Part shown: piece by piece, positions 1 through 8,545 of the stretch | Numbering within the stretch: position 1 is the first letter of the stretch | Layout: every line of letters starts with the position of its first letter | NCBI GenBank assembly: GCA_937873245.1 | Contig: CALMVY010000105.1 | Coordinates: 1 to 19,383, forward strand | Length of the DNA stretch: 19,383 nt | Source: an uncultured Arthrobacter sp. | GTDB taxonomy: Bacteria > Actinomycetota > Actinomycetes > Actinomycetales > Micrococcaceae | Direction of reading: 5' to 3' | Position numbers and translations under genes: made by a program | Notes under the pieces: model-generated | The model's database searches: none | Told to the model about the DNA's origin: nothing | The model's input: the letters and a program-made list of their open reading frames with translations, nothing else

Positions 1-1149
<1,149 letters not shown>

Positions 1150-1185
1150 CTCCAATTTGCCGGCGTGCTGCCGGCAACGTTTACC

Positions 1186-1221
1186 CCAACGGCGCACCGG
1201 AATCTTCTGGTGCGCCGTTGG
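1186..1221 (+). terminator. Hairpin terminator after icd
   Basis: CAACGGCGCACC at 1187-1198 pairs perfectly with GGTGCGCCGTTG at 1209-1220, and C1186-G1221 adds one pair. The 10-base loop can zip up further (G-U, G-C, A-T) to leave a tetraloop. It sits just after the isocitrate dehydrogenase stop codon. The downstream tract (GCGTTTATC) is only weakly T-rich, as is usual for high-GC actinobacterial terminators. Confidence 0.7.
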
Positions 1222-1251
1222 CGTTTATCGGGTCGGCGCGCCGGTCTGCTG

Positions 1252-1295
1252 TTGCCCGGCCGGATGCTGTCCCCTAAGGTACTAAGCAAGCTTAG
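1252..1295 (+). promoter_or_regulatory. Putative katE promoter with overlapping palindromic operator
   Basis: TTGCCC (1252-1257) and TAAGGT (1275-1280) are spaced by 17 bases and fit a sigma-70-like promoter with the start of transcription near 1287. The predicted start falls inside the palindrome CTAAGC-AA-GCTTAG at 1282-1295, the right place for a repressor site. The region is locally AT-richer than its surroundings. This is inference from spacing and symmetry; no regulator gene lies nearby. Confidence 0.45.
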
Positions 1296-1359
1296 CTTCT
1301 AGCCGGTGCCGCCAACCGCCGGTTCGGAGCCAAGGTTGCCAACCCTGAGGAGTCTTCCC

Positions 1360-3579
1360 ATGCCAGCAGACAGCAACATCCAGATCCCCGGCGCACCGTC
1401 CGTTGAACCGCCCACGCTGGAGGAGCCCGCCACGCCGCGGGAACCCCTTCCGCCCAAGCCCGACCAGCAGGGTCCCGAGGCTGTGTCGCCGACGGGCAGC
1501 CCCACCGGCGCCCCGGTGAACTCCCGGGCACAGTCGGGCGCTTACCTCACCACTGCCCAGGGGCTACGGCTCTCCGATACAGACCACTCGCTGAAAGCCG
1601 GACGGCGCGGCCCGGTGCTGTTGCAGGACCACCACCTGCGCGAGAAAATCACGCACTTCGACCACGAGCGCATTCCGGAACGTGTGGTCCACGCCCGCGG
1701 CGCCGGAGCGCACGGCGTCTTCCGGTCCTACGGTTCGGCGTCGAACATCACCCGCGCCGGGTTCCTGGCCAAAGACGTCGAGACACCCGTCTTCGTCCGC
1801 TTCTCCACCGTCCTGGGCTCTCGCGGATCGGCCGACACCGTCAGGGACACCCGCGGATTCGCCACCAAGTTCTACACCGACGAGGGCACCTTCGACCTCG
1901 TCGGCAACAACATCCCGGTCTTCTTCATCCAGGACGGCATCAAGTTCCCGGACATCATCCACGCCGGAAAACCACACCCGGACCGTGAAATTCCGCAGGC
2001 GCAGAGCGCCCACGACACTTTCTGGGACTTCGTGTCGCTGCACACCGAAGCGCAGGCGCACGCGATGTGGAACATGTCCGACCGAGCACTCCCGCGCTCC
2101 TACCGCACCATGGAGGGCTTCGGCGTCCACACCTTCCGCCTGGTCAACAGCGAGGGCGCCACGAGCCTGGTGAAGTTCCACTGGAAGCCCAAGCAAGGTG
2201 TCCATTCGCTGCTGTGGGAGGAAGCCCAGCTCATCAACGGCATGGACCCGGACTTCCACCGGAGGGACCTGGCCGACGCGATCGAGGCGGGCGCCTACCC
2301 GCAGTGGGAACTCGGGGTGCAGGTCTTCCCGGACACGGAGGAGGAGTTCTTCGAAGGCATCGACCTGCTGGACCCCACCAAGTTTGTCCCGGAAGAACTG
2401 GCGCCGGTGCAGCCGATCGGGATCATGACCCTGAACGCCAACCCGGTGAACTACTTCGCCGAAACCGAGCAGGTCGCCTTCCACCCCGGCCACCTTGTCC
2501 CGGGCATCGACGTCACCAACGATCCGCTGCTTCAGGTCCGGCTCTTCTCCTACATCGACACCCAGATCAGCCGGCTGGGCGGCCCCAATTTCAGCCAGCT
2601 TCCGATCAACCGCCCGCACGCGCCGGTCAACGACATGCTGCGCGACGGCATGCACCAGACGGCGGTGCACGGGGGAGCGGCGCCCTACCACCCGAACTCG
2701 CTTGACGGCGGCTGCCCTTTCCTCGCCGGCGCCGACCTTGGGGCGTTCATCGATGTCCCGGAGGAGCTCGCCGCCGCGGTCAAGGAACGGAAGTCGCCCG
2801 CCTCCTTCGATGACCACTACAGCCAGGCGCGGCTGTTCTTCCGCAGCCTGGCCCCGGTGGAACAGGACCATGTGATCCAGGCGTACACCTTCGAACTCGG
2901 GAAGTGCCGCGAGGAGGCCGTGCGCCAGCGCCAGCTCCGCGCGCTGGCCAACATCGACGCAGCCCTGTGCGCCGCGGTGGCATCCGGGCTCGGCATGCCA
3001 GCCCCGCAGGCCAGCGAACAAGTGGAAGACTCCGCGCCGAGTCCTGCCGTCTCCCAAGTGGGAGGGTCCTGGCCGGTGGCCGGCCGGGTGGTGGGCATCA
3101 TCGCCGACGGGGACAGCGACCTGGACTCAGTCCGGGCCGCCCGCACCGCGCTCGACGCCGCCGGGATCGTGCCGCTCGTGATCGCCCCGGCCGGGGGCTT
3201 CCTCGGCGGGGCCGACGGCGGCATCCCCGTCCAGCGGACCTACCTCACGGCCCGGTCCACCGAGTTCGACGCCGTGCTGATCGCCGCGTCAGGTGCACCG
3301 GCCAAGGACGCCGTGCAGGGACGGGACGCGAAGGCCGGCGAGCCGGGCGCATCCCTTGACCCGCGCGTCGTCCTGTTGCTTTCGGAGATGTTCCGGCACG
3401 CCAAGGCAATCGGCGGCTGGGGACCGGCTGTCACGTGCCTGGACGGGGCGAGCATCCCGCAGGACTCGGCGGGCGTCGTCCTGGGCGACGGGCCGGACGA
3501 CGTCGTGGAGCGGCTCGCCGGGCTGCTTGCTTCCCACCGGGCCTGGGAGCGTTTCCCGGCCACCGGGGCCAGCGCGTAA
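1360..3579 (+). CDS. katE: Large-subunit (HPII/KatE-type) monofunctional heme catalase
   Basis: This catalase dismutates hydrogen peroxide to water and oxygen in the cytoplasm. The chosen ATG at 1360 has TGAGGAG seven bases upstream; an in-frame GTG at 1306 would add 18 residues without a good ribosome site. At 739 residues it matches clade-2 large-subunit catalases. A Pro-rich N-terminal arm (about 1-60) precedes the beta-barrel core. The catalytic His is in VHARGAGAHG (H111), the distal Asn in GNNIPVFFIQD (N183), and the proximal heme Tyr in RLFSYIDTQ (Y398). His375 in AFHPGH sits 23 residues before that Tyr, as in E. coli HPII, where these two residues are cross-linked. Residues about 573-739 form the class I glutamine-amidotransferase-like (DJ-1/flavodoxin-like) C-terminal domain diagnostic of large catalases. 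It is monocistronic, flanked by terminators. Confidence 0.95.
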   Translation: MPADSNIQIPGAPSVEPPTLEEPATPREPLPPKPDQQGPEAVSPTGSPTGAPVNSRAQSGAYLTTAQGLRLSDTDHSLKAGRRGPVLLQDHHLREKITHFDHERIPERVVHARGAGAHGVFRSYGSASNITRAGFLAKDVETPVFVRFSTVLGSRGSADTVRDTRGFATKFYTDEGTFDLVGNNIPVFFIQDGIKFPDIIHAGKPHPDREIPQAQSAHDTFWDFVSLHTEAQAHAMWNMSDRALPRSYRTMEGFGVHTFRLVNSEGATSLVKFHWKPKQGVHSLLWEEAQLINGMDPDFHRRDLADAIEAGAYPQWELGVQVFPDTEEEFFEGIDLLDPTKFVPEELAPVQPIGIMTLNANPVNYFAETEQVAFHPGHLVPGIDVTNDPLLQVRLFSYIDTQISRLGGPNFSQLPINRPHAPVNDMLRDGMHQTAVHGGAAPYHPNSLDGGCPFLAGADLGAFIDVPEELAAAVKERKSPASFDDHYSQARLFFRSLAPVEQDHVIQAYTFELGKCREEAVRQRQLRALANIDAALCAAVASGLGMPAPQASEQVEDSAPSPAVSQVGGSWPVAGRVVGIIADGDSDLDSVRAARTALDAAGIVPLVIAPAGGFLGGADGGIPVQRTYLTARSTEFDAVLIAASGAPAKDAVQGRDAKAGEPGASLDPRVVLLLSEMFRHAKAIGGWGPAVTCLDGASIPQDSAGVVLGDGPDDVVERLAGLLASHRAWERFPATGASA

Positions 3580-3607
3580 CGCACTGGCGCCCCGGTCATC
3601 CGGAGCC

Positions 3608-3647
3608 AAAAAGGAGGGAGGAGCCCGCGGGCTCCTCCCTCCTTTTT
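3608..3647. terminator. 40-nt perfect inverted repeat, bidirectional terminator
   Basis: The two 20-base halves are exact reverse complements: an A5 tract, GGAGGGAGGAGCCCG, its mirror, then a T5 tract. Both strands therefore show a GC-rich stem followed by T5. It lies between the 3' ends of convergent katE (+) and the lipoprotein gene (-), so it probably ends both transcripts. Confidence 0.9.
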
Positions 3648-3672
3648 GCACTCCGGGCGGATCGGCGCGGCC

Positions 3673-4218
3673 CTAGTCGTCGTCCTTGCCCTTTCCCTTG
3701 CCCTTGCCAGGGTTTGCCGGCGGCGCGGGCGGGGGAGCCTGCGCTGCTGCGGCCGCCGCCGCGGCCGCGGCATCGGCTTCCGCCTTGGCGGCGGCCGCAG
3801 CGGCGGCCTGTGCCGCAGCCTCCTGCTCGGCGGCGACCCGGGCGGCTTCGGCGGCGGCCCGGGCGGCTTCGGCTTCGGCCTGCCAGGCGCTGAGGTCCGC
3901 GCGGACGGTATCGACGGACTTCCGGATGCTCTGGTGCCGTTTGAAGGACACTTCGCCGCGGGCGGCCGCCTCGTCCAGGTTCAGGACGAGTTCGTCGAGG
4001 TGCTTCAGCGACGCTGCCGGATCATTGGCCGCGGCGGCCTCGGTGACGGCAAGGACCTTGGATTGAAGCTGCCGGGCGGCATCGCGGTCAAGTTCGGGCG
4101 CCGGTGCGCATCCGGCCAGGGCGCCGGTGAGCAGCACCGTGCCGAGCAGCCAGCCGGCGAGGAGCTCGCGGGAGCTGCGGGGCGAGGTGGTCCGGGGCGG
4201 CAGGGTTGTCAGTTTCAT
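3673..4218 (-). CDS. Ala-rich lipoprotein coupled to a Ser/Thr kinase
   Basis: This is a 181-residue predicted lipoprotein of unknown function. A basic start and the hydrophobic segment LLAGWLLGTVLLTGALAGC end in a lipobox with Cys37, so the mature protein should be anchored on the outer face of the membrane. Residues about 40-110 look helical. Residues about 108-162 are a nearly pure Ala/Glu/Lys/Arg heptad-like stretch, probably a long helix or coiled coil. The tail is Pro-rich and ends in repeated GK and DDD. The ATG overlaps the kinase stop codon as ATGA, so the two genes should be translationally coupled. It may be an extracytoplasmic sensor or substrate partner of the kinase, but that is context only. 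No enzymatic motif is visible. Alanine-rich repeats make homology searches prone to false matches. Confidence 0.8.
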   Translation of the reverse strand: MKLTTLPPRTTSPRSSRELLAGWLLGTVLLTGALAGCAPAPELDRDAARQLQSKVLAVTEAAAANDPAASLKHLDELVLNLDEAAARGEVSFKRHQSIRKSVDTVRADLSAWQAEAEAARAAAEAARVAAEQEAAAQAAAAAAAKAEADAAAAAAAAAAQAPPPAPPANPGKGKGKGKDDD

Positions 4219-5525
4219 GGCTCCACGCTCTTCTGCAGTTCCTGCAGGTGCTGGCCAAGGTCCCCGGTCACGGCAGGATAGGGGACGACGGCGGGCGGCT
4301 CGGGCGCCGTGAGGGCGACGGTGCCAGCGACGGCACCGGTAACAATGGCCAAAAGCGCAACGGACAGCAGGATCTGCGTGCGGCGGCGGGCCAGCCGGAA
4401 CCGGGAGGCAGTCCGGGACGCCAAGGAACCGCGGTTTGCCAGGGAAGTGAGGTTTGCCTGCGGACTGGGTGCCGCGTCCGGGTCCAGCAGGTGCACGGCG
4501 TGGGCGGCGGCAGCGGCCCCGCCGCCATTGCCTGTGGCGGCGATCGAAGCGTCAAGCGGCGCGGTGGCGGGGCCGCCGGGGCCCGGCCCTGGCCCGGCGG
4601 AGGGGAGCCGCGGCGGCCGGGCCGGCGGTGCAGGCAGCACCCGGGTGCGCTCTTCGACGAGCGGTCCGGGAAGGGACTCGGCGGAGACCAGGGCATGCCG
4701 CAACGCAGTTTCGAGGTCCGCGGCGGACGGCCGGTCCAGGGGATCCAGCGCGGTCATGGAACGGATCAGGTCGGCCCATTCGGCGGGGACGGAATCGGGG
4801 ATGCCCGGCGCCCGGTGCAGCCTCGCGACGGCGGATTCCACGGCGCTGCCGGGGTATTCGACCTCACCCTTGATGCATTCGAGCAGGACCAGGCCCAGCG
4901 AATAGATGTCGCTTGCGGGGCCCAGGTCCGCACCCCGGGACTGTTCCGGGCTCAAGTATGCGGCGGTGCCCACCATGGTGCCCGTGGCGGTCAGCCGGGT
5001 CCCGTCCATAATGCGGGCGATCCCGAAGTCGGTGAGCTTTGGCCGCAGCGGTTCCCCGGGACGGACCGGAACCAGCAGGATGTTGGCCGGCTTGATGTCC
5101 CGGTGGATGATGCCGAGCGAGTGCACGTAGGCCAGGGCGTCCGACACTCCGGCTCCGATGACCGCGATCTCAGCCAGCGGCAGCGGGCTGTGCCGGATCC
5201 GGGCCCGGAGGTCCTGCCCGTCTACCAGCTCCATAGTGAGGAAGGGCCGGGGTTCCTCGGGGATCCGCGTGTCTGTGCCGGCGTCGAAGAGGGTCACCAG
5301 GCTTGGATGGTTCAGGGTGGCCAGCAGTTCAATCTCGGCTTCCTGGCGCCTGAGTTCGTCGGGATCGGCGGACTGCGGCGCAAAGAGCTTCAGCGCCACG
5401 TCGCGGCCCAGGTTCATGTCTTTGGCGGTGTAGACGGAGGCCATACCGCCCCTGCCGATCACTTCCCCCAGCCGGTAGCGGCCGCCCAGGAGCACTGCCG
5501 TGTCGATCTCGGGCGAACTGTCCAC
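4215..5525 (-). CDS. Membrane-anchored Hanks-type serine/threonine protein kinase
   Basis: This is a eukaryotic-like Ser/Thr kinase that phosphorylates proteins in the cytoplasm. Numbering is from the chosen GTG at 5525 (436 residues). The glycine loop GRGGMASV is at 24-31, the ATP-binding Lys in VALK (46), the catalytic loop HRDIKPAN (141-148), DFG (166-168), a Thr-rich activation loop with TGTMVGTAAYLSPEQ, and SDIYSLG-like subdomain IX (ASDIYSLGLV). A Pro/Ala/Gly-rich linker leads to one transmembrane helix (about 383-405) and a short external tail of about 30 residues. There are no PASTA repeats, so it is not PknB-like in its ectodomain. Alternative starts are GTG 5555 (with GAGGGG upstream) and TTG 5570. 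The downstream lipoprotein overlaps its stop by four bases and is the obvious partner candidate. All kinase residues needed for activity are present. Confidence 0.93.
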   Translation of the reverse strand: MDSSPEIDTAVLLGGRYRLGEVIGRGGMASVYTAKDMNLGRDVALKLFAPQSADPDELRRQEAEIELLATLNHPSLVTLFDAGTDTRIPEEPRPFLTMELVDGQDLRARIRHSPLPLAEIAVIGAGVSDALAYVHSLGIIHRDIKPANILLVPVRPGEPLRPKLTDFGIARIMDGTRLTATGTMVGTAAYLSPEQSRGADLGPASDIYSLGLVLLECIKGEVEYPGSAVESAVARLHRAPGIPDSVPAEWADLIRSMTALDPLDRPSAADLETALRHALVSAESLPGPLVEERTRVLPAPPARPPRLPSAGPGPGPGGPATAPLDASIAATGNGGGAAAAAHAVHLLDPDAAPSPQANLTSLANRGSLASRTASRFRLARRRTQILLSVALLAIVTGAVAGTVALTAPEPPAVVPYPAVTGDLGQHLQELQKSVEP

Positions 5526-5570
5526 GCTTTTCCCCGTCCTATTCCCGTGCGCCACGGCGGCGCCCCTCAA

Positions 5571-5839
5571 GAATGATACCGGGACGGGTATCGGCTTCCC
5601 GCACTGCGGCCGCGGACCGACGGCCGCAGTGCGGGACAGGCATTCCCGGAGCGTGTTGCCGTTGGGTCCCCCAGCGGACCCAACGACGGAATGCTTTGCC
5701 GGAGCCTGGTGCCGTTGGATCCCCCAGCGGACCCAACGACGGAATGCCCTGCCGGGGCCGGTGGGGTCGTTGAGTCCCCCAGCGGACCCAACGGCTTCCC
5801 TCCAGCACCACGAGACCTCGCGGACGTGGCGGCGCGGCC
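5571..5839. repeat. Repeat-rich intergenic region: 16-bp hairpin and three tandem palindromic repeats
   Basis: Upstream of the kinase a perfect 16-bp stem (5597-5612 with 5621-5636, 8-base loop) is followed by three copies of a 24-base palindromic unit of the form GTTGGGTCC-loop-GGACCCAAC, at 5661-5684, 5714-5737 and 5769-5792. The units lie inside a 53-55-base direct repeat that also carries GACGGAATGC and TGCCGG. Copy 1 has a perfect 9-bp stem; copies 2 and 3 each carry one substitution in the left arm, giving an A:C mismatch. I see no convincing gene here; open frames across it simply translate the repeats. Confidence 0.8.
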
Positions 5840-6013
5840 TTACGGCGGGCGTTCCCTGAAATGCGGTGAGGGTTTGCGGCGCGCCGGCAGCCCTTCGGGT
5901 GCGGCTGCCGCGGGGTGCAGCCTCACGGGCGCCGACGACGTCGGTCCCGCGGCTGAAGCGGCGAAAGAGGCAAAAGGGGTGCCGGAATACCGGCAGCGGA
6001 CGGTGGCGTCCAT
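5840..6013 (-). CDS. Possible small protein, 57 residues, unrecognised
   Basis: The ATG at 6013 has AGGAG seven bases upstream, a better ribosome site than several certain genes here. Third positions are mostly G or C. The product begins MDATVRCRYSGTPFASF, then becomes Ala/Pro/Arg-rich, with no signal peptide, membrane segment or recognised motif. It lies about 80 bases after the stop of the secreted Pro-rich gene and could be in the same transcript. Against it: the interval is rich in short hairpins (5885-5910 with a TTCG loop, and 5980-5995), so it could instead be structured non-coding sequence. Kept at low confidence because of the start signal alone. Confidence 0.3.
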   Translation of the reverse strand: MDATVRCRYSGTPFASFAASAAGPTSSAPVRLHPAAAAPEGLPARRKPSPHFRERPP

Positions 6014-6092
6014 CGGGGGTCTCCTGGATGACTGTTGGCGGGCGCCCAAGGCAGCCCGATTGGCCGTGCTCTGTGGAGGCAGAGACGGCTAA

Positions 6093-7352
6093 CTAGTCAG
6101 GAGATGAACCGGGGTCAGCGGCGACGGCTGAGTGGACGTGCTGCAGCGGGCCACGGATGGGTTCCGCGCCGGCCGTGGGAATCACCAGGTACTGGCTGGG
6201 AAGCCAGGCGGCCGCACATCCGGGACCACCGGACGAGAGGGTCGTTCCGGAACCGGAGCCCGGAGCCGCGGGCAGCGCATTGGGTGCGGGCAGACCTGTC
6301 CCCTGGGGCCAGGGGCCCGGGCCGTCGTTGCCGGGTGCCGGGGGCGCGGTGCCTCCGGGGGCAGAGCCAGCCGGCGGCGCGGTGGAGTGCTGGCCGTCCC
6401 CGGCGAGCCGGGTGTCAGCTTTCAGCGCCGGGAGGTACAGGGCACTTCCGTAGAGCTCATCGCCGGGCGCCGCCGTCGCCTCCTGCGGGTCGGGCAGGGC
6501 TTCGAGGCTGGCTTGGCAGTCTGCAGGGGCTTCGGATTCCGGGACGGCGGCGGTGTCCGGGGGAGCGGGAACCGGCGCAGGGAGCACCGCGTCCCGGAGC
6601 GCCAGGTCCGGACCTGCCGGATCAGTGGAAGGTGCCGGATCAGTGGAAGGTGCCGGGACCGCAACGGGCTCTGCCGGCAGGGGGTCCGTCACTGCCGGGA
6701 GCGTGGGCTCCGGGGCCGGGACCGTGGGCTCCGGGAGCGGAGCGGCCGCGGCAGGCGTTGGATCGGTGGCCGGGATCGTGGGCTCCGGAACCGGGGCGGT
6801 CGGCGGAGGCGTTGGCACGGGAGTGCCGGTGGGATCCGGTGCGGGAGCCGGGTACGTTACGTCCGGGTCCGGGGCCGGCGACGGCGTCGGGCCTGAACCG
6901 GTTGGCGTTGGCGTTGGGGTCGGTGCCGGGTCCGGCGAAGGCTCGGGCTCCGCCGTGGGCGGGGCAGTCGGCACGGCCGTGGGTTCTGGGGAGGGGTCCG
7001 GAGCGGGTGCGGGGTCGGGGCTGGGGTCCGGAGCGGGTGCGGGGGCAGGGGACTCGGACGGGACGGGGGGCGCCGGGGTGGAGGGGGCAGGGTCCGCGGT
7101 GGGGACCGGAACAGCGGCCCGGACCGTTCCCGTGGGCGTGGGAACGGCTTCGGCCGCGATGTGAACTGCCGCCGGGACCGTCATGATCACGGCGGCCGTG
7201 CTGTCCGCCGTCGGTGATGGAGTGGCTGCGTCGTCAGCGACGGCCGGGGCCGTCGAGAGCGCCAGCCAGGCGATGCCGGCGACGCCGCCCAGGAGCACCC
7301 TCCGGAGAGTGCGGCGCGCGCGCAACGGGACTGATGCTGGGTCCACGCGCAC
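6093..7352 (-). CDS. Secreted Pro/Ala/Thr-rich, probably disordered protein
   Basis: This is a 419-residue exported protein of unknown function. A classic Sec signal peptide (RARRTLRRVLLGGVAGIAWLALSTAPAVA) predicts cleavage after Ala39. Residues about 70-265 are made of degenerate Pro-Ala/Pro-Thr/Pro-Asp units such as PAPDPSPDP, TPTPTPT and VPAPEPTLPA, which should be extended and disordered, as in wall-spanning linkers. The C-terminal 140 residues are Gly/Pro-rich but less repetitive and contain only two cysteines (279 and 379), which could form one disulfide. There is no LPXTG signal, C-terminal membrane helix or recognisable domain, so it is either released or loosely wall-associated. The start is GTG 7352; GTG 7346 is almost equally good. 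Antisense frames are long because of the biased composition and are not genes. The signal peptide and strand bias make the coding call firm. Confidence 0.72.
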   Translation of the reverse strand: MRVDPASVPLRARRTLRRVLLGGVAGIAWLALSTAPAVADDAATPSPTADSTAAVIMTVPAAVHIAAEAVPTPTGTVRAAVPVPTADPAPSTPAPPVPSESPAPAPAPDPSPDPAPAPDPSPEPTAVPTAPPTAEPEPSPDPAPTPTPTPTGSGPTPSPAPDPDVTYPAPAPDPTGTPVPTPPPTAPVPEPTIPATDPTPAAAAPLPEPTVPAPEPTLPAVTDPLPAEPVAVPAPSTDPAPSTDPAGPDLALRDAVLPAPVPAPPDTAAVPESEAPADCQASLEALPDPQEATAAPGDELYGSALYLPALKADTRLAGDGQHSTAPPAGSAPGGTAPPAPGNDGPGPWPQGTGLPAPNALPAAPGSGSGTTLSSGGPGCAAAWLPSQYLVIPTAGAEPIRGPLQHVHSAVAADPGSSPD

Positions 7353-7459
7353 ACCCCATTTCCCCGAGAGCTCGATGGTTGCCTATAGGGTAAGTCCGCG
7401 TGCGGGGGCGAGTCCAGAGTCGAAGGTAACTTGGCGGGTTCAGGCGCCGAAACCGGCCG

Positions 7460-8530
7460 TCACCGGGCATCGTTCGGGTAGCTCACTCCCAGTTGGGCGC
7501 GCACCCCGTCGAACAGCCGCATGGTGTTGAGAGAGTCCTCCAGCGGCATGACTGGGCTTTCGGTGAGTCCCTGCTGGATGCAGCGGGTCACCTCGCGCAG
7601 TTCATAGCTGTAGCCCCGCCCGACGACGTCGAAAGACTCGCTGCGGGGCCCGTCGAAGCCGACCTGCACCAGGAGCTCCTTAGGGTTGTTAATCGAGCCG
7701 ATGGACTGCAGGAAGCCGTGGCTGCCAGCCACTGTGGCGGTCCGTGGGCCGTGCGCCAGCAGGGACGAGGTCAACTGGGCCTGGGCGCCGTGGTGGTAGC
7801 CGAGCGTCAGCGCATTCTGGGCGTCGACGCCGTCGTCGTTCAGCCAGCCGGTAGCACTGACGGTCTGCGGGAAGCCCAGGGTGCCCAGGGCCCACAGCAG
7901 CGGGTACACGGTGAGGTCCAGCAGTGCGCCGCCGCCATCCTTCGGTGCCCAGAGGCGCGAGGCGGGCGAGTAGGGCGCCGGGAAGCCCAGGTCCGCTCCG
8001 ACCCACTTGACCTCCCCGATTTCGCCGGAGGCAGCGATCTCGAAAGCCCGCTGCATGGCCGGCAGGAAACGGCTCCACATGGCCTCCATCAGGAACAGGC
8101 CCTTGGCGCGCGCCAGGCAGACCAGTTCGGAAGCTTCCCGGGCGTTGACGGTGAGCGCCTTCTCGCAGAGGACGTGCTTGCCCGCAGTCAGGGCCGCCAT
8201 CGCGATCTCGTGGTGGTGGGCGTGCGGCGTGGCGACGTACACAACGTCGACTGCGTCGTTTTCGAGCAGCCGTTCATAGCCGGTCTGCCCGTTCTGGTCC
8301 CCGTAGGCCCGGGCGAAGCCGAAGTCAGCGGCGAAGGCATCCGCCGCTGCCTGGGTGCGCGAACTGACGGCGTAGAGCTCGGCGTCGGCAAGCAGTTCCA
8401 GATCGCGGGTCACGGACGCCGCAATGCCTCCCGTTGCGATGACCCCCCAGCGCAGCCTGGCTCCGGTAGCAGTCCTGGGATCGGGGTCCGCCTGGCTGAA
8501 CAACCAGGGCTTGGCGATGAGGGCGGTCAT
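7460..8530 (-). CDS. Gfo/Idh/MocA-family NAD(P)-dependent oxidoreductase
   Basis: This 356-residue cytosolic dehydrogenase is of the glucose-fructose oxidoreductase/inositol dehydrogenase/MocA family, which acts on sugars, inositols or related diols. The N-terminal Rossmann fold has WGVIATGGIA (about 28-37) as a variant dinucleotide loop, the middle has DVVYVATPHAHHHEIAMAALTAGKHVLCEKALTVN with the family E-K pair (123-124; EKA in place of the common EKP), and the C-terminal alpha/beta domain includes GGGALLDLTVYPLLWALG. Length and domain order are normal. The substrate cannot be read from sequence. It is transcribed in the same direction as the upstream sugar importer, but a terminator and tandem repeats lie between them, so co-transcription is doubtful. 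The ATG at 8530 has only a weak purine-rich site (GGTGAGAAG) before it. Confidence 0.9.
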   Translation of the reverse strand: MTALIAKPWLFSQADPDPRTATGARLRWGVIATGGIAASVTRDLELLADAELYAVSSRTQAAADAFAADFGFARAYGDQNGQTGYERLLENDAVDVVYVATPHAHHHEIAMAALTAGKHVLCEKALTVNAREASELVCLARAKGLFLMEAMWSRFLPAMQRAFEIAASGEIGEVKWVGADLGFPAPYSPASRLWAPKDGGGALLDLTVYPLLWALGTLGFPQTVSATGWLNDDGVDAQNALTLGYHHGAQAQLTSSLLAHGPRTATVAGSHGFLQSIGSINNPKELLVQVGFDGPRSESFDVVGRGYSYELREVTRCIQQGLTESPVMPLEDSLNTMRLFDGVRAQLGVSYPNDAR

Positions 8531-8545
8531 GGAGTCATCTTCTCA

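Noticed and set aside
1564..3057. 497-codon open frame antisense to katE
   Set aside because: It lies wholly inside the catalase gene, has no ribosome site or family motif, and is rich in Val/Gly/Asp/Arg as expected for a shadow frame.
3079..3579. Separate DJ-1/PfpI-like gene after the catalase
   Set aside because: It is in frame and continuous with the catalase and is the normal C-terminal domain of large-subunit catalases.
4206..5576. 456-codon plus-strand frame opposite the kinase
   Set aside because: The kinase on the minus strand has all catalytic motifs; the opposite frame is Gly/Arg/Gln-rich with no motif.
5661..5792. CRISPR-like repeat array
   Set aside because: Only three units, the intervening sequences are themselves repeated and not unique spacers, copies diverge, and no cas genes are present.
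5691..6092. Plus-strand frame encoding repeated PSGPN/PPADPT-like peptides
   Set aside because: The peptide repeat is just the translated palindromic DNA repeat; there is no ribosome site, and frames shift between copies.
6553..7164. Gly/Ser/Val-rich frame resembling PE_PGRS-like proteins
   Set aside because: It is the complement of the Pro/Ala repeat of the secreted protein, which has a signal peptide and start signals; the Gly-rich frame has neither.
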